Shown here: positions 1-7,734 of the stretch, one piece after another | Layout of the letters: each line of letters starts with the position of its first letter | Numbering within the stretch: position 1 is the stretch's first letter | Assembly (NCBI GenBank): GCA_012974445.1 | Contig: JAAXQG010000139.1 | Location: 1 to 43,925 of the forward strand | Origin: Desulfuromonadales bacterium | GTDB lineage: Bacteria; Desulfobacterota; Desulfuromonadia; Desulfuromonadales; JAAXQG01 | Direction: 5' to 3' | DNA: 43,925 bases | The notes under the pieces: generated by a model | Told to the model about the DNA's origin: nothing | The model's input: only the letters and a program-made list of their open reading frames with translations | Databases searched by the model: none | Made by a program: the position numbers and the translations under genes

Positions 1-40
1 GCAGCCCCCTCCCCAACCCTCCCCCGCTGGGGGAGGGAGT
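1..40. repeat. C-rich/G-rich palindromic repeat
   Basis: A perfect 9-bp stem, CCCTCCCCC at 17-25 and GGGGGAGGG at 29-37, closes on a 3-base loop and is preceded by more C-rich sequence. No T-run follows on either strand, so it does not read as a classical intrinsic terminator. It lies downstream of the minus-strand gene that ends at 99. It resembles dispersed intergenic palindromes of GC-rich proteobacteria, but only one copy is visible here. Confidence 0.45.
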
Positions 41-98
41 GAGAATATGCAGCGCGGAAAATTCGTGATAGTCAGATATCTGTTACAAATTTCTGGGT

Positions 99-863
99 TT
101 ACAGACCGCGGTTTCTTTTTTCGGTACCTATGAGGTTTAGAATCAGCGTATGGCTGTGGTGACGGGCGAGGGTTCCGAGTACCGAGTTGCTGAGCCGGGT
201 GAGCTGGCGTACGAAAAAATGGACAGGAGTTTTACGGTTATGCAGCAGCGCCCTGATCACTGCAGGGCGGCAGTTCCACCGCGGGTGAGCCACCACCTGT
301 GCCAGGCAGGACTCGCCGGCTCGGGGAGTCCGCAGAAACTGCACCAGGGCCATCTCCTGCAGCCGGGGGTTACCCAGACAGGCCTCGGTGAGGGCAGGAT
401 GGGGCTCCTTGAGCAGCTCGGCAAGCAGCGCTCCGCTACCCTGGCGAGCCAGGCTGATTCGTTGCCCCAGCGCTGAGGCTGGAAGGCGACGGATGAGTTG
501 CTGCTGGGCCGCCGCGCGCTGGTCGGGGCCGGAGGTCGCAAGGCGCGACAGATTCAGCAGGTCGAAGAGGTGGAGGCGCGGCAGGGTGGCGCTAAGAATC
601 GCGGCGCTGGCCGCAGAGTTTTGCCCCAGAGCTCTCTGGAGTCTGTAGCTCGATGTGACGATCTCCAGTTTCGAGATCTTGCTCACCAGAGCCTCGGAAA
701 GATCCCGTCTCTGAAGCAGCACCAGAAGGTGCGCCTCAGCGAGAGCGGGGTTGCGCAAGGTGGCGCGAAGTATCTCCCCGTCGGGCTCCCGGACCAGAGC
801 GAAGAGCCTCTCGTTTGAGGCCGAGAGGGCCAGCTTCAGTTTTTCGATGAGCTCCTGATCCAA
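99..863 (-). CDS. hypothetical protein, helical repeat-like
   Basis: I do not recognise this protein. The open frame continues upstream to 998, but that part runs through an inverted repeat (899-973) and gives an arginine/alanine-rich, improbable N-terminus. The TTG at 863 is preferred: it reads LDQELIEKLKLAL and has an AAGGAGG ribosome site about 12 bases upstream, giving about 254 residues. The protein is rich in Leu, Ala and Arg, with recurring segments such as LRNPALAEAHLL and LGNPRLQEMALVQFLR that look like helical hairpins of a HEAT-type solenoid. No signal peptide, membrane segment or catalytic motif was seen. It ends near the window edge with no visible partner, so no role can be inferred. 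The gene is probably real because the repeat pattern is coherent in this frame. Confidence 0.6.
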   Translation of the reverse strand: MDQELIEKLKLALSASNERLFALVREPDGEILRATLRNPALAEAHLLVLLQRRDLSEALVSKISKLEIVTSSYRLQRALGQNSAASAAILSATLPRLHLFDLLNLSRLATSGPDQRAAAQQQLIRRLPASALGQRISLARQGSGALLAELLKEPHPALTEACLGNPRLQEMALVQFLRTPRAGESCLAQVVAHPRWNCRPAVIRALLHNRKTPVHFFVRQLTRLSNSVLGTLARHHSHTLILNLIGTEKRNRGL

Positions 864-898
864 AGGGGCCGCCTCCCTCCTTGGTGCAATTAAAGGAA

Positions 899-973
899 GG
901 GCGCAGCAAGCAGCGCCCCTACATCGAGAACGAATGATCGGAGATAAACGTAGGGGCGCTGCTTGCCGCGCCC
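899..973. repeat. 24-bp inverted repeat, MITE/REP-like
   Basis: Arms at 899-922 and 950-973 are inverted copies that match at 23 of 24 positions, separated by a 27-base spacer. The core is GGGCGCAGCAAGCAGCGCCC followed by CTAC. It sits in the space between tgt (minus) and the downstream hypothetical gene (minus). Similar GTAGGGGCG palindromes are, from memory, dispersed in deltaproteobacterial genomes. It could fold in RNA between the two genes, but there is no T-run. Confidence 0.7.
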
Positions 974-1008
974 TGGTCCAGGAAGAACGGGGGCTCAATG
1001 GTTACGAA

Positions 1009-2121
1009 TCAGCCTTCGAATCCGTAGGCACCCAGGAAGTCGTTTTTATAATCGCGATAACATCCCTGTTCGATGGCCTTGCGGGCTCCTGCCACCATGT
1101 CGAGATAAAAATGGACGTTGTGGATGGCCGAGAGGGTCGCCGAGAGAATCTCGTTGGCGTTGAACAGGTGGTGAAGATAGGCCCGGCTGAAGTTCTGGCA
1201 GCAGTAGCAGCTGCAGGCCCGGTCCACGGGGTAGAAGTCGCGGCGAAAGTTGCGGTTGGTCAGGCGGATCTTCCCCCGACTGGTGAACAGGGTGGCGCTG
1301 CGGGCGTATCGGGTCGGAATAACGCAGTCGAACATGTCCATCCCCCGGTCGATACTCTCAAGGATGTCTTCCGGAAGGCCGACCCCCATCAGATAGCGCG
1401 GCTTGTTCTCCGGCAGTTTGGGGGCGGTATATTCCACGACCTTCTTCAGCAGGTCCAGCCCCTCACCGACGCTGACCCCCCCAATGGCATAGCCGGGGAA
1501 ATCCATGTCGACGAGTTGACGGGCGCACTCCTGTCGCAGATCCTCGTAGACGCCGCCCTGGACGATAGCAAAAAGCGCCTGATCTTCGGAGCGGTTATGG
1601 CTTTTGAGGCACTGCTCAGCCCAGCGCAGGGTCTTTTTGATGGACTGGGCCGCATAGTCGTGGGTCGCGGGGTGGGGGATACACTCGTCGAAGGCCATGA
1701 TAATGTCGGCGCCGAGTTGGTTCTGGATGCTGGTGGCTTCCTTCGGGCCGAGGAAGATTTCCTCGCCGTTTACCTCATGACGGAAATAGACCCCGTGATC
1801 ATCGATGCGTTTCTTCGGGAGTGAAAAAACCTGAAAACCGCCGCTGTCCGTGAGGATCGGTTTCTTCCAGTTCATGAAGTTGTGTAAGCCCCCGGCTTTT
1901 TCGACCAGAGCTTCTCCGGGCTTAAGATGGAGGTGGTAGGTGTTGGAGAGAATGATCTGAGCGCCGGTATCTTCCACCTGCGCCGGGGTCATGGCCTTGA
2001 GAGCGCCGTGGGTTCCCACGGGCATGAAAATGGGGGTTTCGATGGTGCCGTGCGGGGTCTCAAGGCGCCCTCTGCGGGCGTCGCTGGTTTTGTCTTTCGC
2101 CAGAAGCGTAAATTCAAACAT
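1009..2121 (-). CDS. tgt: queuine tRNA-ribosyltransferase (TGT)
   Basis: This enzyme exchanges guanine 34 of the GUN anticodon tRNAs (Asp, Asn, His, Tyr) for the queuosine precursor preQ1 in the cytoplasm. The 370-residue protein has the usual bacterial length. Asp92 in TDSGGFQVFS and Asp265 in MFDCVIPTRYAR match the general acid/base and nucleophile of the family. The zinc site is Cys303, Cys305, Cys308 and His334. FDECIPHP (144-151) and GGVSVGE (214-220) are further family motifs. The start ATG at 2121 has a GAGG about 10 bases upstream. No queA, yajC or secDF neighbour is seen, although these often sit beside tgt in proteobacteria; the downstream gene is unrecognised. The identification is very secure. 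Confidence 0.97.
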   Translation of the reverse strand: MFEFTLLAKDKTSDARRGRLETPHGTIETPIFMPVGTHGALKAMTPAQVEDTGAQIILSNTYHLHLKPGEALVEKAGGLHNFMNWKKPILTDSGGFQVFSLPKKRIDDHGVYFRHEVNGEEIFLGPKEATSIQNQLGADIIMAFDECIPHPATHDYAAQSIKKTLRWAEQCLKSHNRSEDQALFAIVQGGVYEDLRQECARQLVDMDFPGYAIGGVSVGEGLDLLKKVVEYTAPKLPENKPRYLMGVGLPEDILESIDRGMDMFDCVIPTRYARSATLFTSRGKIRLTNRNFRRDFYPVDRACSCYCCQNFSRAYLHHLFNANEILSATLSAIHNVHFYLDMVAGARKAIEQGCYRDYKNDFLGAYGFEG

Positions 2122-2213
2122 GGGTATCCGAACCTCATTGGTGGTACAGGGAAGAAATGCTCTTCAGGCGCCTGTCCGGTTATCCCGTCTGGCTCCTGAT
2201 TCATAAGCGAGCA

Positions 2214-2242
2214 AATCTATCAGATACCCCCTTCAAAATCAA
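2214..2242 (-). promoter_or_regulatory. candidate promoter for tgt
   Basis: On the minus strand TTGATT (2242-2237) and TAGATT (2219-2214) are separated by 17 bases, a good sigma-70 geometry with four or five matches per box. It would leave an untranslated leader of roughly 85 bases before tgt. Confidence 0.4.
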
Positions 2243-2346
2243 CGGATGCTGCATCTGGCCGAGTGTTCTGTAGGGATTGACCCGGAAGGGGGAAGAGGGC
2301 AAGATGTTCCCGGTTGAATAGCAGCCATGTATTTCAAGGATATTTC

Positions 2347-3276
2347 ATGCCCACTCTGCTACCAAAAGAAACGCTCAAGAGAGTCGAATTCTCAATACTT
2401 CGTTTTCACCTCTGCTTTGAAGGGGAATTCGAGCTAGGGTGGGAGCAGTTTTGCGGTCTGCGCCGAAGGTTCGAGGCGCTGCAGTCGGAAGACCCGGGAC
2501 TTTTTAGGGAACTGGCGTCGATGATGTTTCCGGAATCCTTCACCGATCCCCAAATGCTTCGTCGACACCAGCGCCCCGCCAGCGCCCTGGTCCTTCGCCC
2601 CTTCCAGGAGCAGTTCAGACTCTACGGGGCTGGGGAGATCTTCGTGTTTGAGGTTCTGTTTCTCGGACGCAGCATTGTGCAGGCTCCGGTATTCTTACAG
2701 CTTTTACACCGACTGGGTTCCCAGGGCCTTTGTCCCGGTCGGGGGCGTTTTCGTTTGACCCTTTTGGAGGGGCTGGATGCTTCAGGTGCTCCACAGGAGC
2801 TGGAGCTTCCTCCTGCCGGGGCGACCGAGATGGAATTGCCACTGAGCGATGCGCACTGGTATCTGGATCAACAAAGCGCCCAGCTCCGGGAGGTGGAACT
2901 TGAATTTCTGACCCCCGCACGGCTGATGGTCCAGGGAAAACCCCTTTTTCGCCCTTGCTTCGGGGATATCTTTCCCTTCATGCTTCGGCGGATGACTTCC
3001 ATGATTCAGGCCCACTGCGGTCTCGATCTCATCGGTCCGCCGGGGCCAGTTCTGGATCAGGCGAACCGGTTGGTACAGGAGACTCAATTGAGTTGGCAGG
3101 ATTTGCGTTCTATTGAGTTTGGCAGTAAACGACAGGATCTAGGGGGGCTTTGCGGGAAAATTGTTCTGCGGGGGGATGAACTGGAAACGCTTCTGCCCCT
3201 TCTCCAGCTTGGATCTCTTTTGAATCTGGGCAAGGGTGCCTCCTTCGGTGCGGGGCGCTACTGTCTTCTGGGCTAA
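2347..3276 (+). CDS. stand-alone Cas6-like RAMP protein (PF10040 type)
   Basis: The protein resembles the family annotated as CRISPR pre-crRNA processing endoribonuclease Cas6 (PF10040, formerly a DUF). That family consists of two RAMP/ferredoxin-like folds and cuts CRISPR repeat RNA. What is visible is the late glycine-rich loop LGKGASFGAGRYCLLG at the C-terminus, typical of RAMP proteins, and a length of 309 residues, close to the family norm. The ATG at 2347 is chosen because AAGGA lies 6 bases upstream; an in-frame TTG at 2314 lacks a good ribosome site. No cas1, cas2, effector gene or CRISPR array occurs anywhere in the window, so it is an orphan. The catalytic His/Tyr/Lys set of Cas6 cannot be assigned by eye, so nuclease activity is uncertain. 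It stands between tgt (divergent) and a GGDEF protein 100 bases downstream. Confidence 0.65.
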   Translation: MPTLLPKETLKRVEFSILRFHLCFEGEFELGWEQFCGLRRRFEALQSEDPGLFRELASMMFPESFTDPQMLRRHQRPASALVLRPFQEQFRLYGAGEIFVFEVLFLGRSIVQAPVFLQLLHRLGSQGLCPGRGRFRLTLLEGLDASGAPQELELPPAGATEMELPLSDAHWYLDQQSAQLREVELEFLTPARLMVQGKPLFRPCFGDIFPFMLRRMTSMIQAHCGLDLIGPPGPVLDQANRLVQETQLSWQDLRSIEFGSKRQDLGGLCGKIVLRGDELETLLPLLQLGSLLNLGKGASFGAGRYCLLG

Positions 3277-3379
3277 AGGATATGGATACATTGAATAACG
3301 AGATATTTTCGCATGCCGGTTTCTCGACTTGTTGTGTGATATTCTAGATTTGCCCTTGTTTCGTGAAAGGCAGGCTCCG

Positions 3380-4708
3380 GTGTTTCGACTCACCATCACC
3401 ATAAAAATCCTTGCAGGCTATTTTGTGATTGCCATGTTCATGGCGGCGGCTTCTCTTTATGGTTTGCACTCTTTACAGCTTCTCACGTCGGAAACTTCCA
3501 CACTTGTGGGTACAGGGCTTCAGCGGGCCCGTACGCTCCAGAGTCTCCAGTCGTCCATGTCCGGCATGGAGCTTTGCGCTCGGGTTTATCGTGAAAACTC
3601 CACCTCGGGTATGCTTGATTTGTTTCAGCACTACAAGAGAAACTTCGATGCCTCTCTTTACCGCCTCAACAGGATTGAAGGTCAGCCAGAGGCCAGTCAG
3701 CAGTTGCAGGTTCTTTACAACGAGTACGTCAGCCGTATTGACGCTTTGGTGCAGCAACTCAACGTCTCGGGCAAGCCTGCTGCAACGATCACTCTTTTGG
3801 AGCACGCACTGGAGCAGGGGAGCAACGTCTTCGCGCACCTGGACGGGATGATTCTCACTTCTCAGGAGAGGATGAATGGACGACTTCTGGGAGCCGTGGA
3901 TCTGGGCCGTGACAGTGCGGGAATCGTTTCCTATCTCTTTTTATTCGGAGGGCTGGTGGGGTTGGCGATTGCAGTCTTTGCAGCTCTTAGTATTTCCAGT
4001 GCGCTGGCCAGGCTCAAAAGGGCGACTCATCTGATTGCCGAAGGGGCATTCGATGTTGATCTGAATATCCGCTCAAGAGACGAGATCGGAGATCTTGCCA
4101 AAGATTTCAACATCATGGCCCGTCGTCTCAAAGACTCGGAACAGATGTGCCTCGATGCCAGCCCCCTGACCCGGCTTCCTGGAAATATCGCCATCGAACG
4201 TGCGCTGACCGAGCGACTGGGTCAGGGAAGAAAGTTTGCACTCTGTTATCTCGATTTGGATAATTTCAAGGCCTTCAACGATCGCTACGGTTACGCACGG
4301 GGCAGCGAGGTCATTAAGGCCGCCGGAGAGCTTATCTATAACGCCAGGCAGCTCAAGGGAAAGTCGGATGATTTCGTGGGCCATATTGGTGGAGACGATT
4401 TTGTGCTGATTACTGATCCCCATGAGGCCGAAGAGCTCTGCGCACATGTGACTCGTGAATTTGACCGAATGATTCCCCGCTTTTATTCAGAAAAGGACCT
4501 GGAAGCCGGAGGGATCAAGGGGGTGGATCGCTATGGAGATGAGCGGGAGTTTCCCCTGATGACCATCTCTATCGCCATCGTCAGCAATGCTAAACGTCAG
4601 ATCAAGTCACCGTATGAAATAGCCCAGGTGGCTGCCCAGATTAAGGATTTTGTCAAAATGCTGCCCGGAAGCAATTATCTCTTCGACCGAAGGGAAGATC
4701 TGCGCTAG
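3380..4708 (+). CDS. membrane HAMP-GGDEF protein, variant active site
   Basis: GGDEF domains join two nucleotides into cyclic dinucleotide second messengers, usually c-di-GMP. With GTG 3380 as start the protein has 442 residues: a membrane segment at about 8-32, an extracytoplasmic helical sensor region to about 180, a second membrane segment at about 181-205, a HAMP linker to about 255 and a GGDEF domain to the end. Metal-binding LDLDNF (291-296) is intact. The signature reads GGDDF (337-341), with Asp for the usual Glu. The guanine-contacting pair of PleD is Asn300 here, but the Asp is replaced by Ser309 in YARGSEVI. No RxxD inhibitory site precedes GGDDF. A Ser at that position is reported for Hypr GGDEF enzymes that make cyclic AMP-GMP in Geobacter. 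The upstream TTG at 3329 is an alternative start, but GTG 3380 has GAAAGG before it and places the membrane segment near the N-terminus. Confidence 0.85.
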   Translation: MFRLTITIKILAGYFVIAMFMAAASLYGLHSLQLLTSETSTLVGTGLQRARTLQSLQSSMSGMELCARVYRENSTSGMLDLFQHYKRNFDASLYRLNRIEGQPEASQQLQVLYNEYVSRIDALVQQLNVSGKPAATITLLEHALEQGSNVFAHLDGMILTSQERMNGRLLGAVDLGRDSAGIVSYLFLFGGLVGLAIAVFAALSISSALARLKRATHLIAEGAFDVDLNIRSRDEIGDLAKDFNIMARRLKDSEQMCLDASPLTRLPGNIAIERALTERLGQGRKFALCYLDLDNFKAFNDRYGYARGSEVIKAAGELIYNARQLKGKSDDFVGHIGGDDFVLITDPHEAEELCAHVTREFDRMIPRFYSEKDLEAGGIKGVDRYGDEREFPLMTISIAIVSNAKRQIKSPYEIAQVAAQIKDFVKMLPGSNYLFDRREDLR

Positions 4709-4721
4709 TTGGATAGATTAT

Positions 4722-4911
4722 CAGTAGTGTCCGGTTAGGGTTTTGCGATTAATGAGCTGGCTACCCACCCCGTCGTTCCCGCGCAGGCGGGGACCCAGAA
4801 GGTTTTAAAGTCACTGGGTCCCCGCCTGCGCGGGGATGACGAAATTGGGCGCGGGGATGTTGCAATTTCCTGAGGATTACGGCGTTGCAATTTCCTAACT
4901 GGACACTGCTG
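4722..4911. mobile_element. 190-bp MITE with 9-bp target duplication
   Basis: The ends are 18-bp inverted repeats, CAGTAGTGTCCGGTTAGG at 4722-4739 and the inverted copy at 4894-4911, matching at 16 of 18 positions. The element is flanked on both sides by the direct repeat ATAGATTAT (4713-4721 and 4912-4920), the expected footprint of transposition with 9-bp duplication. It has no room for a transposase. Inside are a second long palindrome (4771-4841) and a 13-bp direct repeat GTTGCAATTTCCT at 4859-4871 and 4884-4896. It lies in the convergent gap between the GGDEF gene and eno, immediately beside the terminator. Confidence 0.8.
4771..4841. repeat. 28-bp palindromic repeat nested in the MITE
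   Basis: Arms at 4771-4798 and 4814-4841 are inverted copies with 26 of 28 matches and a 15-base spacer. The sequence contains CCCGCGCAGGCGGGGACCCAG-like text, close to the widespread GTCATTCCCGCGCAGGCGGG family of dispersed palindromes in proteobacteria (from memory). Its position inside another element suggests either insertion of one repeat into the other or a composite element. Confidence 0.75.
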
Positions 4912-4920
4912 ATAGATTAT

Positions 4921-4957
4921 GTACAAAAGGCCCGCAGTAACTGCGGGCCTTTTGTAC
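4921..4957. terminator. bidirectional intrinsic terminator
   Basis: A perfect 17-bp stem (GTACAAAAGGCCCGCAG and its inverted copy) closes on the 3-base loop TAA. The GC-rich core flanked by A-run and T-run works on both strands. It serves the convergent GGDEF gene (plus) and eno (minus, ending at 4985). Confidence 0.9.
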
Positions 4958-4984
4958 ATTAAGCGCTCAGCTCTCTAAGAGAGC

Positions 4985-6364
<1,380 letters not shown>

Positions 6365-6408
6365 TTATAAACCCCTTTTTGCTGAACAAAAGTGCGCCGC
6401 TTAAGGCC

Positions 6409-6437
6409 GGATAAGGGCTTCAGTTACATGTTGTCAA
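6409..6437 (-). promoter_or_regulatory. candidate eno promoter
   Basis: On the minus strand a perfect TTGACA (6437-6432) is followed after 17 bases by TTATCC (6414-6409). This would give eno a leader of about 130 bases. The remainder of the gap 6272-6589 shows no convincing small gene. Confidence 0.45.
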
Positions 6438-6459
6438 GAATTCTCAGCGGTGATAATGT
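6431..6459 (+). promoter_or_regulatory. candidate phoH operon promoter
   Basis: TTGTCA (6431-6436) is followed after 17 bases by TAATGT (6454-6459). Its -35 box overlaps the -35 box of the opposite eno promoter, so the two polymerase sites would share DNA. The leader to phoH would be about 125 bases. Confidence 0.4.
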
Positions 6460-6589
6460 CTGAATCTGATTTTCGGTACTCCACGCCTCCTTAGCGAGGC
6501 GGAAAATAATGATCATCCTACCCGGTGTAGAGTCTTTTTATGCTGCTTTTTCTGCTTTTCACCGGTCTAACAGGAAGAGTTAACCCTTT

Positions 6590-7558
6590 TTGAGCGAATC
6601 CAGCTTTCAAGAGACCTTCTCCTGCGGCGACAGCCGCCTTGCCACTCTCGTATTCGGTCAGCAGAATCGAAATCTCAGACGTATCGAACAGTCCGTTGGA
6701 GTGCGGCTGGCATCCCGAGGGACCGAACTGAATCTGTCCGGGGATCGTCCCAAGGTTGAACTGGCATTGCGCCTGCTCCAGGAGCTTGAGGCGCTTGCCC
6801 GTGGCGGCTATATCCCTGATCCGCAGGCCGTTGACTATGCGCTCAATATACTCGCCTGCGACAGCCCCCGCAGCGTGCGAGAAGTCTTTCTCGACACTAT
6901 CTTCACAGCCTCGCGAAACCGCAAAATCTCCCCTAAAACCTTGGCACAGAAATGTTACGTCGATGCGATACGTCATCATGACTTAACCTTCGGGGTTGGA
7001 CCGGCAGGCACCGGAAAGACCTATCTGGCCATGGCCATGGCGGTCTCTTCACTGATGCGTAAGGAGGTCAGCCGCATCGTTCTGGTTCGTCCTGCGGTAG
7101 AGGCCGGAGAAAAGCTGGGCTTTCTTCCCGGAGATCTGGCTGAGAAAATCAATCCCTACCTGCGCCCCATGTACGATGCTCTCTACGACATGCTGGGAGC
7201 CGAACAGGGACAACAACTGGTGGAAAAGGGGGTTATTGAAGTTGCCCCTCTGGCTTTCATGCGGGGGCGAACTCTCAACGATTCTTTCATCATTCTCGAT
7301 GAGGCACAGAACACGACGGTGGAGCAGATGAAAATGTTTCTGACCCGCATGGGCTTCGGCAGCAAGGCCGTTGTTACCGGAGATATCACCCAGATCGACC
7401 TGCCCACGGGTAAGGCTTCAGGGCTCATCCAGGCCGTAGATGTCCTCAAGGGAGTCAAAGGCGTGAGTTTTTTGAACTTTTCCGAACGCGACGTGGTTCG
7501 ACACCCTCTGGTTCAGTCCATCGTAAGGGCCTATGAAAATCGTACAGGATCGCAATAG
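6590..7558 (+). CDS. phoH: PhoH-family ATPase (PhoH-like, YbeZ type)
   Basis: PhoH-like proteins are cytoplasmic P-loop ATPases. The YbeZ branch is genetically and physically linked to YbeY and rRNA maturation, and ybeY is two genes downstream here. The 322-residue protein has an N-terminal KH-like region (about 1-80), Walker A GPAGTGKT at 137-144 and Walker B IILDEAQN with Asp237/Glu238. The start is TTG at 6590 with AGGAAGAG about 12 bases before it; MSESSFQETF follows. It begins a likely operon phoH-pgpH-ybeY-corC-lnt. Its stop codon overlaps the left end of a repeat element (7556-7721) that separates it from pgpH. Confidence 0.92.
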   Translation: MSESSFQETFSCGDSRLATLVFGQQNRNLRRIEQSVGVRLASRGTELNLSGDRPKVELALRLLQELEALARGGYIPDPQAVDYALNILACDSPRSVREVFLDTIFTASRNRKISPKTLAQKCYVDAIRHHDLTFGVGPAGTGKTYLAMAMAVSSLMRKEVSRIVLVRPAVEAGEKLGFLPGDLAEKINPYLRPMYDALYDMLGAEQGQQLVEKGVIEVAPLAFMRGRTLNDSFIILDEAQNTTVEQMKMFLTRMGFGSKAVVTGDITQIDLPTGKASGLIQAVDVLKGVKGVSFLNFSERDVVRHPLVQSIVRAYENRTGSQ

Positions 7559-7721
7559 GAGCCTGCCGGAGCCAACATGAACCTACTTCGAAATCGCCTG
7601 ACCGGCTCAGATGCTCGACAATTTTCGTCAAATAGCCCTGCTATTCGCTCTCAAATTCTCGAAAATATGATCTCAAACATTCAACTTTTCGTTATGGCCC
7701 GTCAAGTTCGACAGGCTCCTA
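7556..7721. repeat. MITE-like element between phoH and pgpH
   Basis: The ends TAGGAGCCTGCCG (7556-7568) and CGACAGGCTCCTA (7709-7721) are inverted repeats matching at 12 of 13 positions. The 166-base element begins at the TAG stop of phoH and ends 13 bases before pgpH. It is AT-richer than the flanking genes. It contains an open frame of 53 codons (7577-7738) whose TGA overlaps the ATG of pgpH, but the composition does not look like a protein. I recall similar GGAGCCTGTCG-bounded sequences in Desulfuromonadales, but copy number cannot be checked here. Confidence 0.5.
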
Positions 7722-7734
7722 GGCACCAATCCAT

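Noticed and set aside
934-1824. 296-codon plus-strand open frame opposite tgt
   Set aside because: It begins in the inverted repeat and runs antisense to tgt, whose catalytic and zinc residues are all present.
4709-4984. Possible CRISPR array beside the Cas6-like gene
   Set aside because: The repeats here are inverted arms of two nested elements, not regularly spaced direct repeats with spacers.
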